Made by a program: the position numbers and the translations under genes
In this document: piece by piece, positions 18,084 through 26,534 of the stretch
How the letters are laid out: each line of letters opens with the position of its first letter
How positions within the stretch are numbered: the first letter of the stretch is position 1
Notes under the pieces: generated by a model
Databases searched by the model: none
Seen by the model: the letters and a program-made list of their open reading frames with translations, nothing else
What the model was told of the DNA's origin: nothing
Assembly (NCBI RefSeq): GCF_016653635.2
Contig: NZ_CP067420.1
Span: 5,876,204-5,940,203 of the forward strand
Direction of reading: 5' to 3'
Origin: Skermanella sp. TT6
GTDB lineage: Bacteria; Pseudomonadota; Alphaproteobacteria; Azospirillales; Azospirillaceae
Length of the DNA: 64,000 bases

Positions 18084-19310
18084 TCACGCCGCCGGGCCGA
18101 ACACCTGGATCGGCTCCCTCAGGCCCTTGACCGGCTGGTAGCCCAGCGAGGTCAGGCGCGCCGGGCAGACCGACGCGAACGCCTCCGATGTCAGGATCGG
18201 CCGGCCCATCTCGGCGCACAGTCCCTCGATCCGGCTGACCAGGTTGACCGCCGGCCCGATCACGGTGAAGTCCAGTCGGTCCGGCGCGCCGATATTGCCG
18301 TACATGACGTCGCCGACATGCATGGCGATGCCGGCCTTCAGGGTCGGCAGCCCCCAGGCCTGGAGCTCGCGGTTGCGGGCCTCCATCTGGCCGACCGCCT
18401 CCAATGCTGCGTCCAGCGCGTCATGGACCTTGCCGTCCGGCGCCGTCCCCTCCGGCAGCGGGAAGATCGCCAGCATGGCGTCGCCGATGAATTTCAGGAT
18501 CTCGCCGCCGCGCGCCTGCACGACGCCGCCCATGATCTCGAAATAGCCGTTCAGAAGGCCGATCAGGTCGGCCAGCGGCAGCCGGTCCGCCAGGCTGGTG
18601 AAGCCCCGCAGGTCGCAGTACCACAGCACGGCGCGCAGGGTCTCGCCGGTGCCGCGCCGGATATCGCCGGACAGGATGCGGGTGCCGGCCTCGCGCCCGA
18701 CATAGGTGTCCAGCACGTTGACCGCCAGCCGCCGCAGCGCCATGGTCTCCAGCACGGTGGAGAGCGCCGGCATCACGTCGTAGATCAGCGTGAGCTGGTC
18801 CGAGGTGAAGCCGCCGGGCCGGTTGGACGTCCAGGTCGCGACGTTCAGCCGGCCGGTCGAGAAGCGCATGGGCATGGCCACGTAGTCGGTGCCGCCCTGC
18901 GCCTTCAGGTCGTCCAGGATCGTATAGGGGTAGGGCGGCTCCAGCTGCTCGATCCGGTACCGCATGGCGTCGGCCCCGCCCTCGATGATCGCGCCGATCG
19001 GGCTGTTCAGGTATTCGGGCCGGAGTTCGGTGCCGTGCTCGCGCTCGATCTCCTCGACGCCGTCCCGGTCCCTCAGCCAGTTGAAGGTGATGCCGCGGAT
19101 CTGCGGATGGAGCATGCGCACCTGCCAGGCCGCGCGGAACAGCGGCACCCCGCCCTCGATCAGCCGCTTGCAGAAGGCGTCGAGCAGCGCCGCGATGCTG
19201 GCGGACCGCCTGCCGTCCTCCATCAGCCAGTCGATCAGCTCCATCCGGCTGAGGATCGCGCCGACTTCCGGAGGGCTCGGGCTGGCGTCGAGGGTCGGCT
19301 CGGTGATCAT
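18084..19310 (-). CDS. Class III adenylate/guanylate cyclase domain protein
   Basis: A soluble protein of 408 residues. The N-terminal ~200 residues resemble a GAF-like sensor module found with alphaproteobacterial cyclases (WLMEDGRRSASIAALLDAFCKRL). The C-terminal half is a class III cyclase: metal-binding aspartates at D233 (WYCDLRGFTSL) and D277 (KFIGDAMLAIFPL), with the substrate region DFTVIGPAVNLVSRIEG. The DFTVIGPAVN segment is typical of adenylate-type enzymes of this group, but cAMP versus cGMP is not decided by eye. It is monocistronic, convergent with the usp gene. Confidence 0.88.
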   Translation of the reverse strand: MITEPTLDASPSPPEVGAILSRMELIDWLMEDGRRSASIAALLDAFCKRLIEGGVPLFRAAWQVRMLHPQIRGITFNWLRDRDGVEEIEREHGTELRPEYLNSPIGAIIEGGADAMRYRIEQLEPPYPYTILDDLKAQGGTDYVAMPMRFSTGRLNVATWTSNRPGGFTSDQLTLIYDVMPALSTVLETMALRRLAVNVLDTYVGREAGTRILSGDIRRGTGETLRAVLWYCDLRGFTSLADRLPLADLIGLLNGYFEIMGGVVQARGGEILKFIGDAMLAIFPLPEGTAPDGKVHDALDAALEAVGQMEARNRELQAWGLPTLKAGIAMHVGDVMYGNIGAPDRLDFTVIGPAVNLVSRIEGLCAEMGRPILTSEAFASVCPARLTSLGYQPVKGLREPIQVFGPAA

Positions 19311-19419
19311 GGCGGTCCCGCGGTATCCTTTCGCCGGCGCTGGTTATGCTTGATCTGCGATACGATCCTGCCCATTTCCGAGGAAGCTCGCCAGTGATGA
19401 TGGTGGGAAGGAGAGATAC

Positions 19420-19977
19420 ATGTTTATTCAGACCGAACAGACCCCCAACCCCGCGACCCTGAAATTCCTGCCCGGGCGCGACGTCCTCGGGCGGGGCACG
19501 GCCGACTTCCCGACGCCCGGGGATGCAGCCCGCTCGCCGCTGGCGCAACGGCTGTTCGAGATCGACGGCGTCGCCGGCGTGTTCCTGGGGGGCGACTTCG
19601 TCACCATCACCAAGGGCGAGGACCGGGACTGGTACCTTCTGAAGCCGTCCATCCTGGGCGTCATCATGGAGCATTTCACCGCCGGACGCCCCGTCCTGAT
19701 CGAGACGGCCGCCGACGACAACGCCGCGCACGAGGACGACGACGAGATCGTCGCCCAGATCAAGGAACTGCTCGACACCCGGGTCCGCCCCGCGGTGGCC
19801 CAGGACGGCGGGGACATCACCTTCCAGGGATTCGAGGACGGCGTCGTCTACCTCAACATGAAGGGCTCGTGCGCCGGCTGCCCCAGCTCGACCGCGACCC
19901 TGAAGGCCGGCATCGAGAACATGCTGCGCCACTACATCCCCGAAGTGGTCGAAGTCCGCCAGAACGCCGCCTACTGA
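19420..19977 (+). CDS. Nfu-type iron-sulfur cluster scaffold protein
   Basis: A cytoplasmic Fe-S carrier of 185 residues. The N-terminal Nfu domain (MFIQTEQTPNPATLKFLPG to about residue 90) is joined to a NifU C-terminal-like domain (about 105-180) with the cluster-binding C151-A-G-C154 in KGSCAGCPSS. This two-domain layout matches eukaryotic NFU1 and alphaproteobacterial homologues. The start is supported by GAAGGAGAG about 4 nt upstream. It is monocistronic and convergent with the deacetylase-like gene. Confidence 0.94.
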   Translation: MFIQTEQTPNPATLKFLPGRDVLGRGTADFPTPGDAARSPLAQRLFEIDGVAGVFLGGDFVTITKGEDRDWYLLKPSILGVIMEHFTAGRPVLIETAADDNAAHEDDDEIVAQIKELLDTRVRPAVAQDGGDITFQGFEDGVVYLNMKGSCAGCPSSTATLKAGIENMLRHYIPEVVEVRQNAAY

Positions 19978-19999
19978 GCGGCGCCCTTCCGGGCACCTG

Positions 20000-21085
20000 T
20001 CACGGGTCCGGCACCAGGAACTGCATGCCGAACCAGCGCCAGCGGCCGTCGGCCGCCGGCAGCGTGCAGTTCAGCCGGGTCCGGCCGGGGGGCATCTCCT
20101 CGGCGATCCGCAGCTCGATCCGGTTGCCGTCGAGCCGTTCCAGCGTCGCCCGGCCCTGGCCCGACACGAAGCAGGCCAGCCGGTCCAGGTCCCGCAGCTC
20201 CCCGGTGACGGTGAAGCCGACGCTGGGCGGGTTCAGCGCCGGCGGGGACCGCAGCATCGGGTCGGCCGGCGTCACGTCGGCGACCGCGAGCGGCAAGGCG
20301 TTGGCGGCCAGCCGGAAGCGGTCGATGCCGCCGAACGACTCGTTCATGAAGAAACGGGGCAGCGCCAGCGCATCGGAACGGGCATGCGCCACGCCCGAGG
20401 ACTGGCTGAACGCGGCGTCGAACCCCTGGCGCCGCGCCAGGTCGCTTACCGCGAGGCTGTAGCTGCCGAACGGATAGGCCAGCAGGGTCGGCCGCACGCC
20501 CAGCTCCGCCTCGACCCGCTCCACCGCCCTGGCCAGGTCGGCGGCGTTCTGCTGCACCGTGCGCTGGGGCATCGACAGGCCGGCGGCCGGCAGCACGCCG
20601 ATGGCGGCGCCCGCCCTCGCGACCTCCCGTACCTGCGCCCAGGTCATGTGGGTCTCGGCGCCGGCATCGATCGGGTCCGGCGCCACGAACAGGGTGAAGG
20701 GCAGGCCGGCCTTCTTCAGCCGCGGGAAGGCCTCGCGGTAGACGGAGCGGTGGGCGTCGTCGATGGTCAGCGCCACCGTCCGGTCCGGCAGGGGGGCGCC
20801 CCGCCGCAACCTGTCGAGGACCGCCGGCAGGGGCATCACCGTATAGGCGCCGTCGGCCAGTTCCTCCAGGTGCTGCTCGAACTGGTCCAGCCCGATGCTG
20901 ACGGGGCCGTACTGGTCCTCGCCGAAACGGCCATAGGCGAACACGACAGCGCCGGCGCCCTGGTCCGGCGGCCCGGAAACCGGCACCTCGCCATGGACCC
21001 GGCCCCCGCCGAGCAGGGTCAGGCAGAAAAGGGCGGCGGCGAGCCGGCGGACCGGCGGTGCCATGTGGAACAGCTTCAAGGCCAT
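20000..21085 (-). CDS. Polysaccharide-deacetylase-like exported protein, metal-site histidines missing
   Basis: A 361-residue protein with a signal peptide (residues 1-32, AAALFCLTLLGGG core). The fold matches carbohydrate esterase 4: motif 1 TIDDAHRSVY with D109-D110, and motif 3 LLAYPFGSYS. Motif 2, normally H-x3-H after an IGSHT-like turn, reads IGVLPAAGLS at 162-171 with neither histidine. The early AYHRFGE signature also reads AYGRFGE. The zinc site of a working deacetylase therefore looks lost. It could be a glycan-binding pseudoenzyme or use another chemistry. The start at 21085 is the ATG giving a good signal peptide; one at 21064 is possible. VanX-type gene lies upstream. Confidence 0.75.
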   Translation of the reverse strand: MALKLFHMAPPVRRLAAALFCLTLLGGGRVHGEVPVSGPPDQGAGAVVFAYGRFGEDQYGPVSIGLDQFEQHLEELADGAYTVMPLPAVLDRLRRGAPLPDRTVALTIDDAHRSVYREAFPRLKKAGLPFTLFVAPDPIDAGAETHMTWAQVREVARAGAAIGVLPAAGLSMPQRTVQQNAADLARAVERVEAELGVRPTLLAYPFGSYSLAVSDLARRQGFDAAFSQSSGVAHARSDALALPRFFMNESFGGIDRFRLAANALPLAVADVTPADPMLRSPPALNPPSVGFTVTGELRDLDRLACFVSGQGRATLERLDGNRIELRIAEEMPPGRTRLNCTLPAADGRWRWFGMQFLVPDP

Positions 21086-21162
21086 GCATCTCCGAACGGC
21101 TTCCTTGTGACACAAATGGAGTGCCGCAACAAGATTGCCGCTTCCGGCCGGCATCGGCGGCG

Positions 21163-21708
21163 TCACATGATCCGGCCGCCGGCGGCTCCGTCCCACAGCA
21201 GGGGATAGCGTCCGGCGTCCGGCAGCTGGTAGTGCCACCATTCCGACGCGTAATGCCGCCAGCCCGCCGCCGTCATGATGCCCAGCAGCCTGCTGCGGTT
21301 GGCCTGGGCGGCCGGCGGGACCGCCGTAGACCCGTGATGCGACAGCGGCGTCAGGTCGTCGAACGGAGTCCCCATGTCGAGCGGCGTGCCGCCGGCGTCC
21401 GCCAGCGTCAGGTCGACCGCGACGCCGCGCGCGTGGGTGGAGCCCTGCCGCGGGTCGGCGATGAATTCCGGGTCGGGGAAGGCCCGCCACAGGCTCCACT
21501 GGGCCTCCACCGGGCGGAACGCGTCGTAGACCCTGAGCCGGCATCCCTGGCCCAGCGCCAGCCGGGCCGCCCGGTCGAGCGCCGCCGCGGCGTCGGGATG
21601 CAGCAGGCAGACGGCCCGGCGATAGATCGCCCGCCCGGTGATGTTGGCCGGGGTCGCGTAAATCAGGTCGATATCGACATCGGGCGACGCAATCTCTAAC
21701 AACGTCAT
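21163..21708 (-). CDS. D-alanyl-D-alanine dipeptidase (VanX/DdpX, M15D)
   Basis: A 181-residue zinc dipeptidase that hydrolyses D-Ala-D-Ala released from cell-wall peptides. The zinc motif STHARGVAVD has H92 and D99; the catalytic base and third ligand are E156 and H159 in SEWWHYQ. The YDAFRPVEAQ stretch contains the conserved arginine. No signal peptide is seen, so it is probably cytosolic, consistent with a role in reusing D-Ala-D-Ala as a nutrient, as for DdpX, rather than in vancomycin resistance; no van genes are nearby. It lies 77 nt upstream of the deacetylase-like gene. Confidence 0.9.
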   Translation of the reverse strand: MTLLEIASPDVDIDLIYATPANITGRAIYRRAVCLLHPDAAAALDRAARLALGQGCRLRVYDAFRPVEAQWSLWRAFPDPEFIADPRQGSTHARGVAVDLTLADAGGTPLDMGTPFDDLTPLSHHGSTAVPPAAQANRSRLLGIMTAAGWRHYASEWWHYQLPDAGRYPLLWDGAAGGRIM

Positions 21709-21781
21709 CTGGATTCCTGAAGGATCGGCAATGAAGAAGGTTCGTATCCGTGTCTAGCATGCCCCGCGTGAAAGATAGGTC

Positions 21782-22468
21782 ATGAAGATCCTCGGCATGG
21801 ACAGCGCCACCGGCGCCTGTTCCGCGGCGCTCTGGTCCGACGGCGCCGTGGTCGCCCGGCGCTTCGCCGCGATGGATCGCGGCCAGTCCGAGGTCATGAT
21901 CCCCATGGTCCAGGCGGTGCTGGACGAGGCCGGCGTGACGTTCGGCCGGCTCGACGGGCTCGGCGTCACGGTCGGGCCGGGCGCCTTCACCGGCCTGCGG
22001 ATCGGGCTGGCCGCCGCGCGCGGGATCGCCCTGGCCTCCGGGCTGCCGCTCGTCGGGGTCACCAGCTTCGAGGCGGTCGCCCACGGCGTGCCCTCGGCGG
22101 AGCGCTCCGGATGCCCGCTGCTGGTCGCCCTCGAGTCGCGGCGAGAAGATGTTTTCGTCCAATCATTCGATAGCGAACTTAATCCGCTGGACGAGCCCCG
22201 GGCCGTGAGGCCCGCGGACCTGGACCTGCCGGAAGGCCCCTGGCTGGTGGCCGGCGACGCGGCTGCCCGCTTGGCCGCCGCCCTGGGCGCGCGGGAAGGG
22301 GGCATGCCAGCATGTCTCCGCATCGCCGCCGGTCCCGGATTGCCCGATGCCGCTCACGTGGCCCGGCTGGTGGCCCTGCGCGGCCTCGCCGGAGCCGGGG
22401 CGGGTCCGCCTCAGCCCCTCTATATCCGCCCGCCCGACGTCACGCTGCCGGCGCCCCGGACGCGATGA
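21782..22468 (+). CDS. tsaB: tRNA threonylcarbamoyladenosine biosynthesis protein TsaB
   Basis: A 228-residue partner of TsaD and TsaE in forming t6A at position 37 of ANN-reading tRNAs. It begins MKILGMDSATGACSAALW and has the hallmark VGPGAFTGLRIGLAAARGIA (about residues 64-83). The ASKHA-type fold lacks its own catalytic site, as is normal for TsaB. The stop codon overlaps the start of rimI (ATGA), the usual tsaB-rimI arrangement and a sign of translational coupling. Confidence 0.95.
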   Translation: MKILGMDSATGACSAALWSDGAVVARRFAAMDRGQSEVMIPMVQAVLDEAGVTFGRLDGLGVTVGPGAFTGLRIGLAAARGIALASGLPLVGVTSFEAVAHGVPSAERSGCPLLVALESRREDVFVQSFDSELNPLDEPRAVRPADLDLPEGPWLVAGDAAARLAAALGAREGGMPACLRIAAGPGLPDAAHVARLVALRGLAGAGAGPPQPLYIRPPDVTLPAPRTR

Positions 22469-23001
22469 GGACCGGCGACGCGATCCCCGGCGCGACCCCC
22501 GGCGCCGCCGGTCCCGGGTCGGTCAGGCTCGAGCCCGCCGGCCCCGCCGACCGCGAAGTCCTCGGCTGCCTTCACGCCGCCTGCTTTCCGGAGGAACCGT
22601 GGAGTGCTGCGGCCATTGGTCGCCTCCTGGAGACGCCCGGCATGTTCGCCTTCCTCGCGGACGCCGGTCTCCCAGGGGAGCCGCGCCCCGTCGGTTTCGT
22701 CCTGGCCCGCGTCGCGGCGGGGGAAGGGGAGGTTATAACCATCTGCATAGTTCCCGGAGCGCGCCGTGCCGGCGCCGGACGGGCCCTGCTCGCCGCGGCG
22801 GCGGACACGGCGAGGGAATGCGGTGCCGAAAGCCTGTTCCTGGAGGTCGCCGAGGACAACAGCCCGGCCCTTTGCCTGTATAGGCGCCGGGGATTCCTCG
22901 AAATTGGTCGCAGGCCCAACTACTATCGTCGAATAGACGGAGCAATCGCGGCTATTGTCATGAAGTTGGAACTATTCCAACCGAATACGAACCATAGTTA
23001 A
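22465..23001 (+). CDS. rimI: Ribosomal protein S18 alanine N-acetyltransferase
   Basis: A 178-residue GNAT acetyltransferase acting on the N terminus of ribosomal protein S18. The acetyl-CoA loop lies at CIVPGARRAGAGRALLAAA and the C-terminal SLFLEVAEDNSPALCLYRRRGF is the standard RimI end. The N terminus (about 20 residues, Gly/Ala-rich) is longer than in E. coli. The ATG at 22465 overlaps the tsaB stop. The 3' end overlaps the convergent tusA gene by 4 nt. Confidence 0.92.
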   Translation: MRTGDAIPGATPGAAGPGSVRLEPAGPADREVLGCLHAACFPEEPWSAAAIGRLLETPGMFAFLADAGLPGEPRPVGFVLARVAAGEGEVITICIVPGARRAGAGRALLAAAADTARECGAESLFLEVAEDNSPALCLYRRRGFLEIGRRPNYYRRIDGAIAAIVMKLELFQPNTNHS

Positions 23002-23240
23002 CGCTTGATCACCCAGAGCCGGTGGACCCCCTCCGAAGCGCTGGGATTTTCCGGTTCTGGTCCCTGTACGGAGTGGCCCAGCTCGATCAACGATCTGGGC
23101 ACGTTTTCCAAGGGTTCTCCAGCATTCAAGCGGACTTCGAGGGTTTCGCCGGGGGCCATGCGCTCGACCCGCAACTTGGTCCGGACAAAGGTTAACGGGC
23201 AGACGTCCGCTGTGATATCGAGGAAGTAATCCGCTGACAT
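22998..23240 (-). CDS. TusA-family sulfur carrier protein
   Basis: A small cytoplasmic protein of 80 residues with the family signature CPLTFVRTK near the N terminus, in which the cysteine carries persulfide sulfur. The C-terminal HRLWVIKR strand is also typical. The ATG at 23240 is preferred; an upstream in-frame TTG would add four residues. Members move sulfur to tRNA thiolation, molybdenum cofactor or sulfur oxidation; which applies here is undetermined. It is convergent with rimI, overlapping by 4 nt, and divergent from mucR. Confidence 0.87.
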   Translation of the reverse strand: MSADYFLDITADVCPLTFVRTKLRVERMAPGETLEVRLNAGEPLENVPRSLIELGHSVQGPEPENPSASEGVHRLWVIKR

Positions 23241-23282
23241 TGCTGTGCTCAAAATGTGCTCTTCACTCGCAGTAGATCGTTA

Positions 23283-23311
23283 TTGCGTTGCTCGCGGAGA
23301 AGACTTATATC
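23283..23311 (+). promoter_or_regulatory. Predicted sigma-70-type promoter of mucR
   Basis: TTGCGT (23283-23288) and TATATC (23306-23311) are spaced by exactly 17 nt and lie about 32 nt before the mucR ATG. The surrounding sequence is AT-richer than average. Prediction by eye from consensus. Confidence 0.55.
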
Positions 23312-23342
23312 ACAGTTTGTCGGTCCCCTGGAGCAAAGATAG

Positions 23343-23759
23343 ATGAACAACGGATCCCCATCCAACGAGCTGTTGTCTCTGACGACAGAGATCGTGGCTG
23401 CTCATGTTTCCAACAATACAGTGGCCGTTACAGACCTGCCTCAACTGATCGAGCAGGTCTACAGGACCCTCGCCAATGTTGGCGTCGAGCCGGCGCCGGT
23501 CGTGGAGCGCCCCCAGCCAGCGGTTCCGATCAAGAAGTCGGTTACTCCGGAGTATATAGTCTGTCTGGAGGATGGCAAGAAGCTCAAAATGCTGAAGCGG
23601 CATCTGAAAACCGCTTACGACATGACGCCGGAGGAATATCGCGACCGGTGGCAGCTGCCCCCCGATTATCCCATGGTCGCGCCGAACTACGCCAAGCAGC
23701 GGAGCAAGCTGGCCAAGCAGATCGGCCTCGGCACCCGCGCCCGGCGCGGAGCGGCCTGA
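23343..23759 (+). CDS. MucR/Ros family zinc-finger transcriptional regulator
   Basis: A 138-residue DNA-binding protein. The C-terminal half contains the Ros-type zinc finger: YIVCLEDGKKLKMLKRHLKTAYDM, with the cysteine and H residues spaced as in alphaproteobacterial MucR proteins, followed by the MTPEEYRDRWQLPPDYPMVAPNYA extension. An N-terminal oligomerisation region (residues 1-60) is present. Relatives silence many AT-rich promoters and control exopolysaccharide, motility and cell cycle genes. The targets here are unknown. It has its own promoter, with tusA divergent. Confidence 0.93.
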   Translation: MNNGSPSNELLSLTTEIVAAHVSNNTVAVTDLPQLIEQVYRTLANVGVEPAPVVERPQPAVPIKKSVTPEYIVCLEDGKKLKMLKRHLKTAYDMTPEEYRDRWQLPPDYPMVAPNYAKQRSKLAKQIGLGTRARRGAA

Positions 23760-24173
23760 CGGCAGAGGGGCCGGCACCCCGGTTCCGATCGGATGCTCCA
23801 GGCGCCCGGGGCGTTCCGGCCCCGGGCCGCGCCTGATCTTCCGATCGGCGACTTGACGACCGGCGTTCGACTGGGATGATTTTCGCTGTATGCCGGCCGC
23901 CGGTGGAAGCGGGGCGACGACGCGCCGCAGCTACTACCGCCAGTACTTGTGCGACCGTAGATGATTACAGATAAATGACTCAGTTGACCTTGGCCTGGCG
24001 CTTTGTGGTATGCGTGTCGGGCGATGGAACGTTGCAGCCCTTCGAGTCGACTGCCCGTCCCGTCGGCATGGCGCACGCCGTACCGCGGATCGCCACCCCG
24101 CCCGGGGTGGCCGGTATCTTGGTCAAGCGGCGGTCGGCCATGCTTGCGCAACCCGAGCACCGCAGGCGAGAGC
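23760..24173. other. Intergenic region between mucR and olsB
   Basis: No supported gene. A GC-rich stem (CCCGGGGC/GCCCCGGG, about 23803-23827) follows mucR and may end its transcript, although no T-run follows. A weak promoter-like TTGACC (23984-23989) with GGTATG 17 nt later (24007-24012) precedes olsB. In-frame codons upstream of 24174 exist but lack a ribosome site. Confidence 0.4.
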
Positions 24174-24992
24174 ATGTCCGACCTCATGATCGATCAGCTT
24201 GTCCGGAGCGATCTCCGCTCAGGCAACCTGGAAGTCCGGCTGGCCGAATCCTCGGCCGAGGTTGATGCAGCCCAGGCGCTGCGATACCGAGTGTTCTACA
24301 CCGAGATGGCGGCCCGGCCGACCGCGGAAATGGCGGCCCGGGGCAGGGATTTCGACGGTTTCGACAGGGTCTGCGACCATCTGCTGGTCATCGACCACAA
24401 CCTGGGCTCCGGTGCCTCCGGCGTGGTCGGGACCTACCGGCTGATCCGCCGTCCCGCCGCCCGCTCCGCCGGCCGGTTCTATTCCAGCGACGAGTACGAT
24501 ATCTCGCTGCTGGCGGGCTATCCGGGAGAGGTCCTGGAACTGGGCCGCTCCTGCGTGGACGCGGCGTACCGTTCCCGGCCGACCATGCAGCTCCTGTGGC
24601 GCGGCATCGCCGCCTATGTGTTCCAGTACGACATCGCGCTGATGTTCGGCTGCGCCAGCCTGCCGGGCACCGATCCGCGGAAGCTGGCCCTGCCGCTCTC
24701 CTTCCTGCACCACAACCACCTGGCTCCCCCCGGGCTGCGGCCGGTGGCGCTGCCGGACCGCTACACCGGCATGAACCTGATGGAAGAGCACGAGATCGAC
24801 ATGCGGGCGGCCCTGAACCTGCTGCCGCCGCTGATCAAGGGCTATCTCCGCCTCGGCGGCTTCGTCGGTGACGGCGCCGTGATCGACGAGCAGTTCAACA
24901 CCACCGACGTCTGCATCGTGGTCAAGACCGACCAGGTCACCGACAAGTATTCCAAGCATTACGAGCGGCGGCGGGACGCCCTGGTATCGTGA
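24174..24992 (+). CDS. olsB: L-ornithine N(alpha)-acyltransferase (OlsB-like)
   Basis: A 272-residue GNAT-type acyltransferase expected to transfer a 3-hydroxy fatty acid from acyl carrier protein to ornithine, the first step of ornithine-lipid synthesis. Conserved pieces are AQALRYRVFYTEMAA, VGTYRLIR, EVLELGRSCVDAAYR and LMFGCASLPGTD. The paired acyltransferase starts 7 nt downstream, the standard olsB-olsA order, which strengthens the assignment over other hemolysin-like acetyltransferases. Ornithine lipids often replace phospholipids under phosphate limitation; no Pho box was seen upstream. Confidence 0.85.
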   Translation: MSDLMIDQLVRSDLRSGNLEVRLAESSAEVDAAQALRYRVFYTEMAARPTAEMAARGRDFDGFDRVCDHLLVIDHNLGSGASGVVGTYRLIRRPAARSAGRFYSSDEYDISLLAGYPGEVLELGRSCVDAAYRSRPTMQLLWRGIAAYVFQYDIALMFGCASLPGTDPRKLALPLSFLHHNHLAPPGLRPVALPDRYTGMNLMEEHEIDMRAALNLLPPLIKGYLRLGGFVGDGAVIDEQFNTTDVCIVVKTDQVTDKYSKHYERRRDALVS

Positions 24993-24999
24993 CTGCTGC

Positions 25000-25887
25000 A
25001 TGATGAGGGCGCGCGAACCCGACGGCTCCATGGGGTCGCCCCTGCTCGGCATCGCCCGCCTGACGGTCTACGGCGTCTTCACGGTCCTGCTGATGCCGGT
25101 GCAGGCCCTGCTGGTGTGGCTGCGCTCGCCCCTGCGCCACCGCCTTCCCAGGGCATACCACGCCGCCTGCACCCGCATCCTGGGCCTGCGGGTCGCCGTG
25201 ACCGGCCGGCCGGCGCTGTCGCGTCCCACGCTCGTCGTCTCCAACCATTCCTCCTACCTGGACATCATCGTCCTGGGCTCGCTGGTTCCCGGTTCCTTCG
25301 TCGCCAAGACCGAGGTGGGGGGATGGCCCTTCTTCGGCCTTCTGGCCAAGCTCCAGCAGACGGTGTTCGTCGACCGCAAGGCGCGCAACGCCGGAACCCA
25401 CCGCGACGACATGCGCAGCCGGCTGGAGGACGGCGACATCCTGATCCTGTTCCCCGAAGGGACCTCCTCCGACGGCAACCGGACCCTGCCGTTCAAGACG
25501 GCTTTGTTCAGCGTCGCTGCGCTTCGTGTGGATGACCGTCCGATCAAGGTCCAGCCGGTATCGATCACCGCGGTCAAGCTGGACGGCATCCCCCTGGGGC
25601 GGGCGCTGCGGCCGTTCTACGCCTGGTACGGCGACATGGAGCTGGTCGGCCATGTCTGGCAGATGGTCAAGCTGGGCCGGGTGACGGTGCAGGTGGAATT
25701 CCACGAGCCGGTCGACGTGGAGGCGTTCGGCAGCCGCAAGGCGCTGGCCGACCATTGCTGGCGTGTGGTCGCCGCCGGGGTCGACCGGGCGGTCTCGGGG
25801 CGGGGGGCCGCGGCGCCGGCGCCGCGCCGCCCGGCAGCCTCGGAAGGGGCCGGCGGAAGCGCCGTGGCGGGCGCCGCGGCCGGGTGA
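25000..25887 (+). CDS. olsA: 1-acyl-glycerol-3-phosphate / lyso-ornithine lipid acyltransferase (OlsA-like)
   Basis: A membrane-associated PlsC-family acyltransferase of 295 residues. The catalytic H-x4-D motif is NHSSYLD at 82-88 (H83, D88) and the acceptor motif is FPEGTSSDG. An N-terminal hydrophobic segment (LTVYGVFTVLLMPVQALLVWL) anchors it. Position 7 nt after olsB suggests it adds the second, ester-linked acyl chain of ornithine lipid, though PlsC-type proteins can also make phosphatidic acid. The C-terminal ~35 residues are Ala/Gly/Pro-rich and poorly conserved-looking. Confidence 0.83.
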   Translation: MMRAREPDGSMGSPLLGIARLTVYGVFTVLLMPVQALLVWLRSPLRHRLPRAYHAACTRILGLRVAVTGRPALSRPTLVVSNHSSYLDIIVLGSLVPGSFVAKTEVGGWPFFGLLAKLQQTVFVDRKARNAGTHRDDMRSRLEDGDILILFPEGTSSDGNRTLPFKTALFSVAALRVDDRPIKVQPVSITAVKLDGIPLGRALRPFYAWYGDMELVGHVWQMVKLGRVTVQVEFHEPVDVEAFGSRKALADHCWRVVAAGVDRAVSGRGAAAPAPRRPAASEGAGGSAVAGAAAG

Positions 25888-25906
25888 CGCGGCGCCCGAT
25901 CCGCCG

Positions 25907-26434
25907 TCAGGCGTGCTCGTTGGCCAGGCGCGCGGCGTTCGCGGAAGCCACCTTGTGGATCGGCACCAGCCCCGCGTCGGCCATGCGGATCACGGCCTCG
26001 GTCAGCTTGGTCGCCGCGTTCGCGGCATTGACGAAGCTGCACTGGACGTAGTTCTGCTGGACGCGGACGATGTCGGCGGGCGTGCGGCAGGTCGCCAGCT
26101 CCGTCACGGCCTTGGTGGTCGTGCCGGCCTGGCCCATGACCCACGCGCTCCAGCCCTCGAACATGGCCTTGTAGCTGTCCATCATCGCGTGGTGGGACTG
26201 GATGGCGGCCTCGATCTTCTCCTGCCCCATCAGCGTGAATTCCGGATTGGTCATCGCCACGGGATCGCCGACCGCCTGCATCATCATGGCGGTGCGGTAA
26301 CCGATCGTCTGCACCGAGGCGAGAGCCATCTCCTGGGTCTTCTCGGCGGTGCGCGCGAGATCCTGCCCTGCTGCGACGAGGCGGCCGAGATTGCGGCGGT
26401 GGGCGGCGATAGCGCGCGGGGAAGCGATCATCAT
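25907..26434 (-). CDS. Phasin family protein
   Basis: A 175-residue, almost wholly helical protein matching phasins, the surface proteins of polyhydroxyalkanoate granules. Typical features are the long amphipathic helices (AQDLARTAEKTQEMALASVQTIGYRTAMMMQA) and absence of signal peptide. The ATG at 26434 is chosen; an in-frame GTG 9 nt upstream is possible. A TGC-rich sequence about 100 nt upstream resembles PhaR regulator sites. Convergent with olsA. Confidence 0.82.
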   Translation of the reverse strand: MMIASPRAIAAHRRNLGRLVAAGQDLARTAEKTQEMALASVQTIGYRTAMMMQAVGDPVAMTNPEFTLMGQEKIEAAIQSHHAMMDSYKAMFEGWSAWVMGQAGTTTKAVTELATCRTPADIVRVQQNYVQCSFVNAANAATKLTEAVIRMADAGLVPIHKVASANAARLANEHA

Positions 26435-26534
26435 GGGTTTCACATCGTTATGAAGAGCGGCACGCGCGCGGGAAGGCCGGCGGTGCCTCACACAAGGGCA
26501 ACGTACCCCAAGCCGCGGCGTTCCGCATCCAAAA

